DNA of 10,207 bases, from positions 1 through 10,207 of the forward strand of contig JAUWDF010000010.1 of assembly GCA_030608925.1 (NCBI GenBank). The letters run 5' to 3'. Positions 1-6,533 of the stretch are shown piece after piece. This DNA comes from Candidatus Bathyarchaeota archaeon (GTDB taxonomy: Archaea; Thermoproteota; Bathyarchaeia; Bathyarchaeales; SOJC01). The position numbers and the translations under genes were made by a program. The notes beneath the pieces were generated by a model, which made no database searches, was not told the origin of the DNA, and saw only the letters and a list, made by a program, of their open reading frames with translations. Position 1 is the stretch's first letter. Each line of letters opens with the position of its first letter.

Positions 1-1
1 T

Positions 2-784
2 CGAAAAGCAATAGTTATGAATGTAAGCGACTTCGCTGCAAAGGGGATAAAACCAATAGGCATCATAACTTCATTAGGCATTCCTCGAAACCTGACGAGA
101 AAAGATATTGTGCAAATCGGAAAGGGTCTGAACTCAGGAGCTAGAGAATATAACACCTACGTGCTAGGCGGAGACACAAATGAAACAGATGATCTTATAA
201 TCAGCATTACTGTTTTTGGACTGGCAAGGGAAGGAAGTCTCATGTTGCGAAATGGTGCAACCCCGGGTGACATAGTAGCCACGACAGGGGATTTTGGACT
301 AACCTCTGCAGGTCTTAAAATTCTAATTGAAAAACTCCATGCTCCACCCGAAATACGAAGAAAAATTCTAGAATCTGTCCTAAAACCTCACGCTCGTTTA
401 CGAGAGGGGATTGCATTAGCAAAAACAGGATCAATTACGTCTTCTATAGATTCAAGTGATGGCTTAGCTTGGTGTCTCCATGAGATTGGAAAAGCAAGCA
501 ATGTAGGCTTCAGGATCGAAAACCTGCCAATCGCTCGGGAAGCTTATGAGTTCGCAAAGAAACACAACCTTGATCCCTTGGAACTAGGCTTTTATGGAGG
601 CGAAGAATACGAGTTAGTTTTCACTGTGAAACCGAAACAATGGAAAGAAGTTAGAACAGTACTTAAGGAAATTGGAGGGAACGCGATAAGAATCGGAAGG
701 GTGATCGAAAAAGAAGGGATATTTCTGCTGAGAAAAGGCAGATCGGTTAAGATTGAGGAAAAGGGATTTGAACACTTTGGATAA
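2..784 (+). CDS. thiL: Thiamine-monophosphate kinase ThiL, 5'-truncated by window edge
   Basis: ThiL phosphorylates thiamine monophosphate with ATP to give the cofactor thiamine diphosphate, in the cytosol. The frame is open from base 2 and gives 260 residues; the family is usually about 300-330, so the N-terminal part lies outside the window. The Met at base 17 is internal: the residues before it (RKAIV) continue the family motif. Visible ThiL/PurM-like signatures, in order, are VMNVSDFAAKG (the VNLSDIAAMG-type motif), GGDTNE (metal/ATP-binding), TTGDFG, SSIDSSDGLA (the MIDISDGLA-type motif) and GGEEYELVFT near the C-terminus (GGEDYELLFT-type). The stop is TAA at 782-784. The downstream MetE-like gene starts inside its last codons, so the two are probably cotranscribed. 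Other PurM-superfamily members (PurM, SelD, HypE) are less likely because the VSDFAA and GGEEYEL motifs are ThiL-specific in combination. Confidence 0.93.
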   Translation, partial: RKAIVMNVSDFAAKGIKPIGIITSLGIPRNLTRKDIVQIGKGLNSGAREYNTYVLGGDTNETDDLIISITVFGLAREGSLMLRNGATPGDIVATTGDFGLTSAGLKILIEKLHAPPEIRRKILESVLKPHARLREGIALAKTGSITSSIDSSDGLAWCLHEIGKASNVGFRIENLPIAREAYEFAKKHNLDPLELGFYGGEEYELVFTVKPKQWKEVRTVLKEIGGNAIRIGRVIEKEGIFLLRKGRSVKIEEKGFEHFG

Positions 785-1883
785 CAAGAGAAACAATGTG
801 TGCTCATGTGATGTAGGAAGTCTACCCTGCACGGGTGAATTGAAAAGACTACAGGAGTCAGCTGAAGGATTTATAGAAGACCCTGCCAGTCAATCTGCCC
901 GGTTTTTTGAAAAAACAGTCGTGAACACTTTTGTTGACAAGTTGAAAGCAGGAATTTCAGTGGCAGCTTTCCCTCAGTTTCGTGACATGAATAGTATGTT
1001 CCTTTCCACATTCACGGGTTTGGAGAAGGTAAAAGGCGGGTATATGGAAGTTGAGCAAATCACTCTGAAAAATGGATATTGTAAGTTGCCTGAAGTTGCA
1101 GCAATAGAAAAAAACGCGAAAAAGATAAACGAGCGGACACTAGATTCTTTTCGCCTTCGAGTTTGTATAACCGGTCCGTACACTTTAGCCTCATTATTCC
1201 CCTACAGAAATAGTCAGATCTATGAGAAGTTAGGGAGACTTCTTTCAGAAATAATATCGGAGAACATTTTTTCGACTAAGTATGGTAGAGTTGAATTGAT
1301 TTCTGTGGATGAACCCCTCTTCGGTTTAATGGATGATTCACTAATCGACAGGGGAACAGAAGGCAGGGAAAGCCTACTTGAAGCTTGGAAAATCATGACA
1401 GGCAAAGCCCATAACAGGAATGTAAAAACTTGCATTCACCTTCACTCTACTACGGATGACTTGTATTGGGCTGTTGAAGCCCTTGATATAATTGAATCTC
1501 ACGTTGATGATCCCCTCTATTTAATGAAAAATACTGGAGAGCTTTTGGAAAAGAAAGATAAAAAGTTGAAAGCAAGCATAGCAATCACAGACTTCGACCA
1601 ATTGATAAGAAGATCCTTTAAGCCAAATGTATCGGAGAGCTCAGTGGCAGATGTTTGGAAAAAAATCTCTAGCGGCACATTAAAACCTGAAGCTTTTCTG
1701 GAAAAAAGCAGTACAATGAGGAAACGACTTGTTGAACTAATCGACCGATTTGGTCGGGATCGGATTGACCTTGCAGGTCCCGAATGCGGATTGCGAGGCT
1801 TTCCAACCTACATGTCTGCAGTAAAATGTTTAAAGAATGTTTCACAAGCCGTGGATATTGGTATCGGTCCCAACTTTAAATAA
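768..1883 (+). CDS. MetE-like (COG0620) cobalamin-independent-type methionine synthase / methyltransferase core protein
   Basis: This is a single-domain protein of 371 residues resembling the C-terminal catalytic barrel of MetE, the zinc enzyme that methylates homocysteine. Archaeal core-MetE proteins are thought to use methylcorrinoid rather than folate donors. Visible features are an N-terminal DVGSLP (residues 15-20, like VGSxP), ITGPYTLA (134-141), VDEPLF (180-185, like the IDEPA motif), IHLHS (223-227), IIES (241-244) and a terminal GPECGLRGFP (337-346, like PDCGLKTR). The likely zinc ligands are His224, His226, Glu243 and Cys340. Canonical MetE has His-x-Cys at the first site, so His226 would replace a Cys. 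The start is TTG at 768, chosen because GAGG at 755-758 sits nine bases upstream. TTG at 753 or 777 and GTG at 798 are alternatives, and no ATG precedes the conserved DVGS. It overlaps thiL by 17 bases. The exact donor and substrate are not visible; other UROD/MetE-like methyltransferases are possible. Confidence 0.8.
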   Translation: MNTLDNKRNNVCSCDVGSLPCTGELKRLQESAEGFIEDPASQSARFFEKTVVNTFVDKLKAGISVAAFPQFRDMNSMFLSTFTGLEKVKGGYMEVEQITLKNGYCKLPEVAAIEKNAKKINERTLDSFRLRVCITGPYTLASLFPYRNSQIYEKLGRLLSEIISENIFSTKYGRVELISVDEPLFGLMDDSLIDRGTEGRESLLEAWKIMTGKAHNRNVKTCIHLHSTTDDLYWAVEALDIIESHVDDPLYLMKNTGELLEKKDKKLKASIAITDFDQLIRRSFKPNVSESSVADVWKKISSGTLKPEAFLEKSSTMRKRLVELIDRFGRDRIDLAGPECGLRGFPTYMSAVKCLKNVSQAVDIGIGPNFK

Positions 1884-1906
1884 ACCATTCACGCGCATTT
1901 GAAAAT

Positions 1907-2236
1907 CTAAGGGTGTTTATTGGAGCCGGAAGTTTTCGTTTTTGGAGTAGATTCTTTCTCAGGTTTATCCTTCATCTGTATTAGTTTTGGTTTTTCTAAA
2001 CCTTGGATGGCTGCACCTGGATAGGTTCTTTCTATCTCTCTCCGAAGCCATCTCATGTCAACTTCCCCATACTTCTTGACACAAATTTGTGGAATACCCT
2101 CTTTGTCATACTTAATGGATATAGAATAACCTGAAGAGATTTCTATCGGGTGTGGCTCAGTTAAAATGAAGTGTTCAGATTCACCGGGATTCGAGAGGGT
2201 GGTAGAAGAAGGTTTTTTGTGGTTCTTTCCCGTCAT
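1907..2236 (-). CDS. Hypothetical 109-residue protein with charged, low-complexity ends
   Basis: I do not recognise this family. It has an ATG start, the only one among the nine genes whose starts lie in the window, and ends in TAG. Residues 1-25 and 90-109 are rich in Ser, Thr, Lys, Glu and Pro and look disordered. The core, about residues 28-88, reads as beta-beta-alpha: a strand-like SISIKYD, a second ICVKKYG, then a basic helix MRWLRREIERTYPGA. There is no signal peptide, membrane segment or cysteine pair. It lies 89 bases downstream of the NapH-like gene on the same strand and converges with the MetE-like gene, with 23 bases between stops. A TATA-like ACATAAAAAG about 70 bases upstream of the start could give it its own promoter. 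The ordered codon structure and the distinct folded core argue that it is a real gene; the function is unknown. Confidence 0.7.
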   Translation of the reverse strand: MTGKNHKKPSSTTLSNPGESEHFILTEPHPIEISSGYSISIKYDKEGIPQICVKKYGEVDMRWLRREIERTYPGAAIQGLEKPKLIQMKDKPEKESTPKTKTSGSNKHP

Positions 2237-2325
2237 ATAATTTCACGCCTAGTATTGAAAGTAGAATCCACAATTAAAGTCTTGTTTCTTCATAATCAAG
2301 ATTTCTTTTTATGTCCGACGCTAAA

Positions 2326-3240
2326 CTAAGGGAACTTCGGTTTAAGCGCCTTTGAATCACAGACATCTACACATTCAAGGCAAAAGGTGCATTCCGGATG
2401 CGTAAATTTCTCCCATGGGAGGTCGAGGATGGGAACTTTCATTGGACAGACCTCCACGCATTTGCGGCAGCCTTCCTTGGTGCAATGAACCACATCTCTT
2501 TTTATTCCAAGAAAACTAAAATGGGACATCAATGCCATTGTTGCCCCCACAGGACATAGGTATCGACACCAGCTTCTTGGAGTATAAACTGCAAAGGCCA
2601 GAACAAGGCCTAAAATGAATACTCGAGTCCAGAACAAAGGAGTAAGAGCACCTATCCCCCCCCAAATATCTTGAAAAGGGGATTCAGCGGAAAACACGTT
2701 ATATGTCATTGTTGGTAAAACTGCAAACAAAGTGTCATGAGGACTCAAAGCATTGAAAGGAGCCTTGGCAAAAACTCCCAATGCATTCGTATATTGTCTC
2801 CCCAAACCAGTCAGAGCTGAGGTTGACACAGTCACGCTGATGAACAGTACAATTCCAAGAATCCCATATTTTACGTATATTAAGGCCTCATGAGTTCTAG
2901 GGGAGATTTCTGTATGTTTTCTTTTCACGTAGCCAAGCAAATCCTGCACAAAGCCGAAGGGGCAAGCCCAGGCACATAACAACCTCGCAGACAATACTGT
3001 AACCACCAGAAAGGAAGCAAGAGGAAGCCATGGAAAGGTTGCTTCGTATAGTGTGTATTGCAATGCACCAAAAGCGTCTCCTATAGTTTTTGAAGGAGTC
3101 CCCAAACTCTGAAGAACTGGAAGCAGGAGAGGCAATTGCTCAAACCCGAACAAGACAGCGTTGAAAAGGATAAAAAAAGCAATCTGGCTAGCCACTCTAA
3201 GAGTACGTATCCGAAAAACTGCTGATTTTATGTTAACCAA
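2326..3240 (-). CDS. NapH-like membrane polyferredoxin (4Fe-4S binding protein)
   Basis: This is an integral membrane iron-sulfur protein of 304 residues, of the NapH/MauN/NosR-C-terminal type, which passes electrons between membrane quinols and redox partners. Hydrophobic segments lie near residues 15-33, 71-89, 123-145 and 204-220. Two CxxxCP motifs flank the membrane region (Cys89/Cys93 and Cys225/Cys229), as is typical of NapH. The C-terminus carries two [4Fe-4S] ferredoxin sites: Cys253, 258, 261, 265 followed by Pro, and Cys284, 287, 290, 294. The first has a CxxxxC rather than CxxC opening. The start is TTG at 3240 with a weak GGAA upstream; a stop lies in frame five codons earlier and the next Met is residue 178, so TTG is the only reasonable choice. 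No nap, nos, mau or other oxidoreductase subunit lies beside it, so its partner is not visible. The family call is firm; the physiological role is open. Confidence 0.88.
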   Translation of the reverse strand: MVNIKSAVFRIRTLRVASQIAFFILFNAVLFGFEQLPLLLPVLQSLGTPSKTIGDAFGALQYTLYEATFPWLPLASFLVVTVLSARLLCAWACPFGFVQDLLGYVKRKHTEISPRTHEALIYVKYGILGIVLFISVTVSTSALTGLGRQYTNALGVFAKAPFNALSPHDTLFAVLPTMTYNVFSAESPFQDIWGGIGALTPLFWTRVFILGLVLAFAVYTPRSWCRYLCPVGATMALMSHFSFLGIKRDVVHCTKEGCRKCVEVCPMKVPILDLPWEKFTHPECTFCLECVDVCDSKALKPKFP

Positions 3241-3275
3241 GTCGCATTCCAGCTATATTCACTTGAAGATTACCG

Positions 3276-3318
3276 TCCTATGTTTTAGGAACGTGAGTTT
3301 AAGTAACATAAAAATGTT
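3276..3318 (-). promoter_or_regulatory. Candidate promoter of the NapH-like gene with two short dyads
   Basis: The 78 bases between the VTT gene and the NapH-like gene hold, on the minus strand, a TATA-like TTTTTATG around 3307-3314. It lies inside a 5-bp dyad (AACAT-4-ATGTT, 3305-3318). A second dyad, TCCTA-5-TAGGA, lies at 3276-3290, close to where transcription would start about 26 bases downstream of the TATA. Arms this short arise often by chance, so this is only a suggestion. Confidence 0.3.
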
Positions 3319-3951
3319 TCATTTACAATCGTTTTCGCTATTGGTCCTCCCCGATTGTCTTTCCTTGACATATTTGATAAATACTTTTTCCCAGTCAATC
3401 CTGTATAGTGCTAGGATAGCTGCTATCAGAAGAATTGTGGTTATTACTGACCCAAGTAGGCTTCCTTCGCTTCCAAAGATACTCGTGATGATGTTGCCAC
3501 CGATTCTCCCAAAATAAGCCACGAGATATATCATCAGACATTTGCCAAGAAGAGCAGGTATGAAGGCTTTAAGGATACTGAACCTCAAGAGTCCTAGTGG
3601 GATGAAAAGCAGGTCGTCTGGCAAGGGGGTTAATGCGAACAAGAAAATGGCGACGGGTGTGTATTTTCCAAGGAGTTTCAGCAAATAATCCATTCTCTTC
3701 TGTCGTTCTTCACTAATTAGTCGGCGTCCATAGTAACCTAGAAAATATCCCGCTAACTCTCCAATTGCAGATCCAAACCCACCAGCAATCATTAGGAATA
3801 ACGGGTCCCATCCCGCTTGGCCAAGCAAGAAAATAACAAGGGTGTATGGGATTGGAACAACGATCACCATTGCACCAATTAGACTAATAAGGAAGACTCC
3901 TAGAAAGCTGAATTGAATAGCTGTCTGGTAGAACCACTCTATCAGTGACAA
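3319..3951 (-). CDS. VTT-domain (DedA/SNARE-associated, YqaA-like) membrane protein
   Basis: This is a polytopic membrane protein of 210 residues in the VTT/DedA superfamily. Members are linked to membrane homeostasis, and some are flippases for lipid carriers; the substrate here is unknown. Hydrophobic segments lie at about residues 13-45, 51-74, 99-122, 128-150 and 165-184. Family motifs are GSAIGELAGYFLGYYGRR (60-77), typical of YqaA-like proteins, and TPLPDDLLFIPLGLLR (108-123), the re-entrant-loop signature. The C-terminus is charged and cytosolic-looking. The start is TTG at 3951 with AAGGGA six bases upstream. A stop lies in frame seven codons before it, and the next Met (28) is inside the first membrane segment. 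It lies between kbl (122 bases upstream) and the NapH-like gene (78 bases downstream) on the same strand. It may be transcribed alone or by readthrough from kbl. Confidence 0.87.
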   Translation of the reverse strand: MSLIEWFYQTAIQFSFLGVFLISLIGAMVIVVPIPYTLVIFLLGQAGWDPLFLMIAGGFGSAIGELAGYFLGYYGRRLISEERQKRMDYLLKLLGKYTPVAIFLFALTPLPDDLLFIPLGLLRFSILKAFIPALLGKCLMIYLVAYFGRIGGNIITSIFGSEGSLLGSVITTILLIAAILALYRIDWEKVFIKYVKERQSGRTNSENDCK

Positions 3952-4073
3952 ATGAAGTCCCTTCAGGTTTCAGGTGGAGTCGATTTAGCCATGCTTGGTG
4001 TCAAACATCAAGTTCGAGTTTTATTGTTCTGCTACAAACTCTGGGGATTGGAGGGTTCTTTTGTTCCAAGCAA
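3952..4073 (-). other. Intergenic region between kbl and the VTT gene
   Basis: This stretch has no coding signal that I believe. On the minus strand an AT-rich CAATAAAACT near 4017-4026 could be a TATA element for the VTT gene, with a start of transcription about 50 bases before its TTG codon. The ribosome-binding AAGGGA is at 3958-3963. I see no U-rich terminator or stable hairpin after kbl. Confidence 0.3.
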
Positions 4074-5276
4074 TCAGATTAGACTCTGTTTCTTTCCCCC
4101 TTCCTCAAACGCTTTGATAGCTTTGTCCAATTGGCTTTCAGTATGCTTAGAGCAAAGTTGTACACGTATCCTTGCCTTGTCACGAGCCACCATCGGATAA
4201 ACAATGGGTAAAGCAAAAATACCCTTCTCCCAGATGAATTGCGCAAGTTCCTTTGCTTCTTTACTTTCGCCACACATTACTGGTATTATTGGAGTTTCTG
4301 TATTTCCTGTATCAAATCCAAGGTCTTGTATAGCAGATAAGAAATATTTGCGATTCTCCCAGACCTTCTTTACATGTTCAGGTTCAGTCTCAAGGACATC
4401 GATGGCTGCAATACACGCTGCTGCAACTCCAGGTGGTACGCCACCACTCAGAAGCCAACTTCTTGATTTGTTGTAGGCAAAGTTTCTGAGATCCTCCCCT
4501 CCAGTTACATGTCCCCCGATAACTCCGAAGGCTTTGGAGAAGGTCCCCATTTCTGCATGAACTTGGTCTCGATTTAAGTGAAAATGCTCGACTATTCCGC
4601 GGCCTCCCTCTCCTAAAATCCCCTCTCCATGGGCGTCGTCTACGTATACACCTGCATCATGTTCTTGGGCGATTTTCGCAATCTCTGATAAGGGTGCTGT
4701 GTCCCCGTCCATGCTAAAAACACCATCAGTTAGAATCCAAATGTGCTTGTAAGGCGGCTGATGTTTTTCCGCTTCATCCATAATCTGAGCCAGATTCTCA
4801 ATGTCTTTATGTTTAAAGATCCCTCGATCTGCACGACTCAATCTTACACCATCTATAATTGAGCCATGGTTGAGCTCATCTGACACAAATAAATCTCCCT
4901 TTCCGCACAGTTGGGGGATCAAGCCCTGATTGGCCATGAACCCTGTTTGATAGGTCAGAGATGCAGGAGCCCTTTTGAATTTGGCTAAGCGACGATCTAG
5001 TTCTTCATGCAGAGTCATGTTGCCTGCGATAGAGCGGTCACTACCTGCACCTGCACCAAATTCCTTAGTTGCTTCCACCATCGCCTCTACAACTTTCGGA
5101 TGCGTAGACAGGCTTAGGTAGTTGTTCGCACACAACATGATTACCTGTTTTCCATCAATGGTGCAGATAGGTTCACTCGCTGTCTGAAGTTCCTTGAGTT
5201 CCCAGTTCAAACTCTCCTGAACTAATCGCTTGTATTCTTCGCCTAGATATCTAGTTGGATGACGTTTTTCATGCAA
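4074..5276 (-). CDS. kbl: 2-amino-3-ketobutyrate CoA ligase (glycine C-acetyltransferase)
   Basis: This PLP enzyme of the alpha-oxoamine synthase family cleaves 2-amino-3-ketobutyrate with CoA to glycine and acetyl-CoA, the second step of threonine breakdown. Its 400 residues match the usual length. Motifs in order are NNYLSLSTHP (51-60), GSDRSIAGN (78-86), ELNHGSIIDG (134-143, with His137 the likely PLP-stacking residue), YVDDAHGEG (211-219, with Asp214/His216 contacting PLP), TFSKAFGVIGG (245-255, with Lys248 the Schiff-base lysine) and RIRVQLCSKHT (369-379). The start is TTG at 5276, eight bases after GAGG (plus-strand 5285-5288); there is no Met before residue 48, so a TTG start is needed. 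It lies 61 bases downstream of tdh on the same strand, which decides KBL over BioF, HemA or CqsA. It probably shares the tdh transcript and consumes the unstable product of TDH. Confidence 0.93.
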   Translation of the reverse strand: MHEKRHPTRYLGEEYKRLVQESLNWELKELQTASEPICTIDGKQVIMLCANNYLSLSTHPKVVEAMVEATKEFGAGAGSDRSIAGNMTLHEELDRRLAKFKRAPASLTYQTGFMANQGLIPQLCGKGDLFVSDELNHGSIIDGVRLSRADRGIFKHKDIENLAQIMDEAEKHQPPYKHIWILTDGVFSMDGDTAPLSEIAKIAQEHDAGVYVDDAHGEGILGEGGRGIVEHFHLNRDQVHAEMGTFSKAFGVIGGHVTGGEDLRNFAYNKSRSWLLSGGVPPGVAAACIAAIDVLETEPEHVKKVWENRKYFLSAIQDLGFDTGNTETPIIPVMCGESKEAKELAQFIWEKGIFALPIVYPMVARDKARIRVQLCSKHTESQLDKAIKAFEEGGKKQSLI

Positions 5277-5337
5277 GTAAATTACCTCTTGGTTCTGTTT
5301 TCATTATCTAGTTAGCATTCTCTTAACTTTTTTCACT

Positions 5338-6405
5338 CTACCATTTGGGTTCTAATACAACTTTCGCAGCTTTTTTGCTTTTTATGAGGTCAATTCCTTC
5401 GTGAATGTTCCCCATCTCAACTCTATGAGTAATGATAGAAGCTATTTTCTCACGAAAATCTTGCTTAGCAAGAAGCCCTCTTATCTGATGCCAAGTTTCA
5501 AACATGCGTCTGCCGGAAATTCCATAGACCTTAGCAGCTTTGAATACTATTGCATTGTTGATGTCCAATGTTATAGTATTGTTGAAGAGTCCTAGAAGGG
5601 AGACTCGGCCACCGGGAGTTAGTATCTCAAAAGCTTGCTGAATGGCTGTTGAAGCACCAGACATCTCCAAAACAACATCAACGCCATCTCCATCTGTTCC
5701 ATCCATTATTATCTGAGGGATATTTTCCCCTTCTTCCTTGGCACTTAGAACAATGTCTGCCCCCATCTTTGAAGCCAATCTCATGCGAACCTGGTTGAAA
5801 CCACCTGCTGTAGCAAAGATCTTGGATGCACCCAGCTGCTTTACTACAGCTATGGCCATTAATCCAATAGATCCACAACCTAAGACTGCAACGTTCTTTC
5901 CAGCAATATCTTCAATGTTGTCTTTTGGTAAAGCTGATTGTATAGCGTTCCCCAAAGGTTCTTGTATGGATGCTACTGCAGGATCCAGTTTCGGATTGTT
6001 CTTCCACACATTTCTTTCTGGCAAAACAACATACTCTGCAAACGCTCCATCTCTATCTACGCCCAATATCTCCAGATGGCGACAAACATGCATACGGTTT
6101 GTCTGACACTGGTAGCAAGTTCCATCCACGATATGAGTTTCCGCGGAGACAAAATCACCAATCTGAACATTAGAGACGTCACCGCCTACATTAATTACCT
6201 CTCCGCTGAATTCGTGACCGAAAATTAATGGAATCTTCTTGATTCGCCCACTTATCGAATCATCCCAGTTCCAAATATGCACATCTGTACCACATATTGA
6301 TGCGATCTTCACTTTTACTAGAACTTCACTTTTCCCTGTTTTTGGGCAATCTGCTGTCGAAACTTTAGCACCTGGTCCACGTTCTGTTTTTATTACCGCA
6401 AACAA
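5338..6405 (-). CDS. tdh: L-threonine 3-dehydrogenase (zinc MDR family)
   Basis: TDH oxidises L-threonine to 2-amino-3-ketobutyrate, feeding KBL. This is a medium-chain dehydrogenase of 355 residues. The catalytic zinc site is CGTDVHIWNWDD (38-49: Cys38, Thr40, His43) with GHEFSGE (63-69: His64, Glu65) and QEPLGNA (148-154). WNWDD near the active site is a threonine dehydrogenase hallmark. The nucleotide fold has GCGSIG at 176-181. Two oddities are clear. The structural zinc lobe reads D-x-x-C-x-x-C-x7-C (Asp94, Cys97, Cys100, Cys108), with Asp where homologues have the first Cys. The end of the second beta strand reads FATAGGFNQVR, without the acidic residue that usually selects NAD. The start is TTG at 6405, with GGAG eleven bases upstream and no Met before residue 105. 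It is the first gene of the tdh-kbl pair and is divergent from the COG3199 gene. A related sugar/polyol dehydrogenase is possible but unlikely next to kbl. Confidence 0.92.
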   Translation of the reverse strand: MFAVIKTERGPGAKVSTADCPKTGKSEVLVKVKIASICGTDVHIWNWDDSISGRIKKIPLIFGHEFSGEVINVGGDVSNVQIGDFVSAETHIVDGTCYQCQTNRMHVCRHLEILGVDRDGAFAEYVVLPERNVWKNNPKLDPAVASIQEPLGNAIQSALPKDNIEDIAGKNVAVLGCGSIGLMAIAVVKQLGASKIFATAGGFNQVRMRLASKMGADIVLSAKEEGENIPQIIMDGTDGDGVDVVLEMSGASTAIQQAFEILTPGGRVSLLGLFNNTITLDINNAIVFKAAKVYGISGRRMFETWHQIRGLLAKQDFREKIASIITHRVEMGNIHEGIDLIKSKKAAKVVLEPKW

Positions 6406-6533
6406 TACTATTGGTTCTCCAGCAACATGTTAATCGAAAGTCGAGAGATTAACCCATTCGATTCTCCACTAAAAAGCTTATCTAACCTTCACATTCAGCT
6501 ATTAACCTAGTTGAAGAACTCGGAGAAAGCAGG
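6406..6533. promoter_or_regulatory. Divergent promoter region of tdh and the COG3199 gene, with a 7-bp dyad
   Basis: Both genes must be transcribed from these 128 bases. A perfect inverted repeat GTTAATC-11-GATTAAC occupies 6429-6453. On the minus strand a TATA-like GCTTTTTAG near 6469-6477 would put the tdh start of transcription around 6447, inside the dyad. On the plus strand the AT-rich stretch 6471-6485 (GCTTATCTAA) could serve the COG3199 gene, whose GGAG at 6522-6525 lies eight bases before its GTG start. The dyad could be an operator for tdh; repeats of this size also occur by chance. Confidence 0.45.

Noticed and set aside
592..832. Two minus-strand open frames opposite the end of thiL
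   Set aside because: They lie antisense to clear ThiL and MetE-like coding sequence, have no family motif, and are rich in Phe/Ser as expected of shadows.
2276..2303. TCTTG-12-CAAGA as a terminator after the NapH-like gene
   Set aside because: The arms are only 5 bp, the loop is long and no U-rich run follows on the minus strand.
3161..3517. 118-codon plus-strand frame across the VTT/NapH-like junction
   Set aside because: It runs antisense to the ends of two well-supported membrane protein genes and shows no motif of its own.
3952..4200. 82-codon plus-strand frame covering the kbl-VTT gap
   Set aside because: Most of it is antisense to kbl, and the gap part has no ribosome-binding site or coding character that I can see.
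5738..6228. Overlapping plus-strand frames opposite tdh
   Set aside because: They are antisense to conserved tdh motifs and mutually overlapping; nothing suggests a protein.
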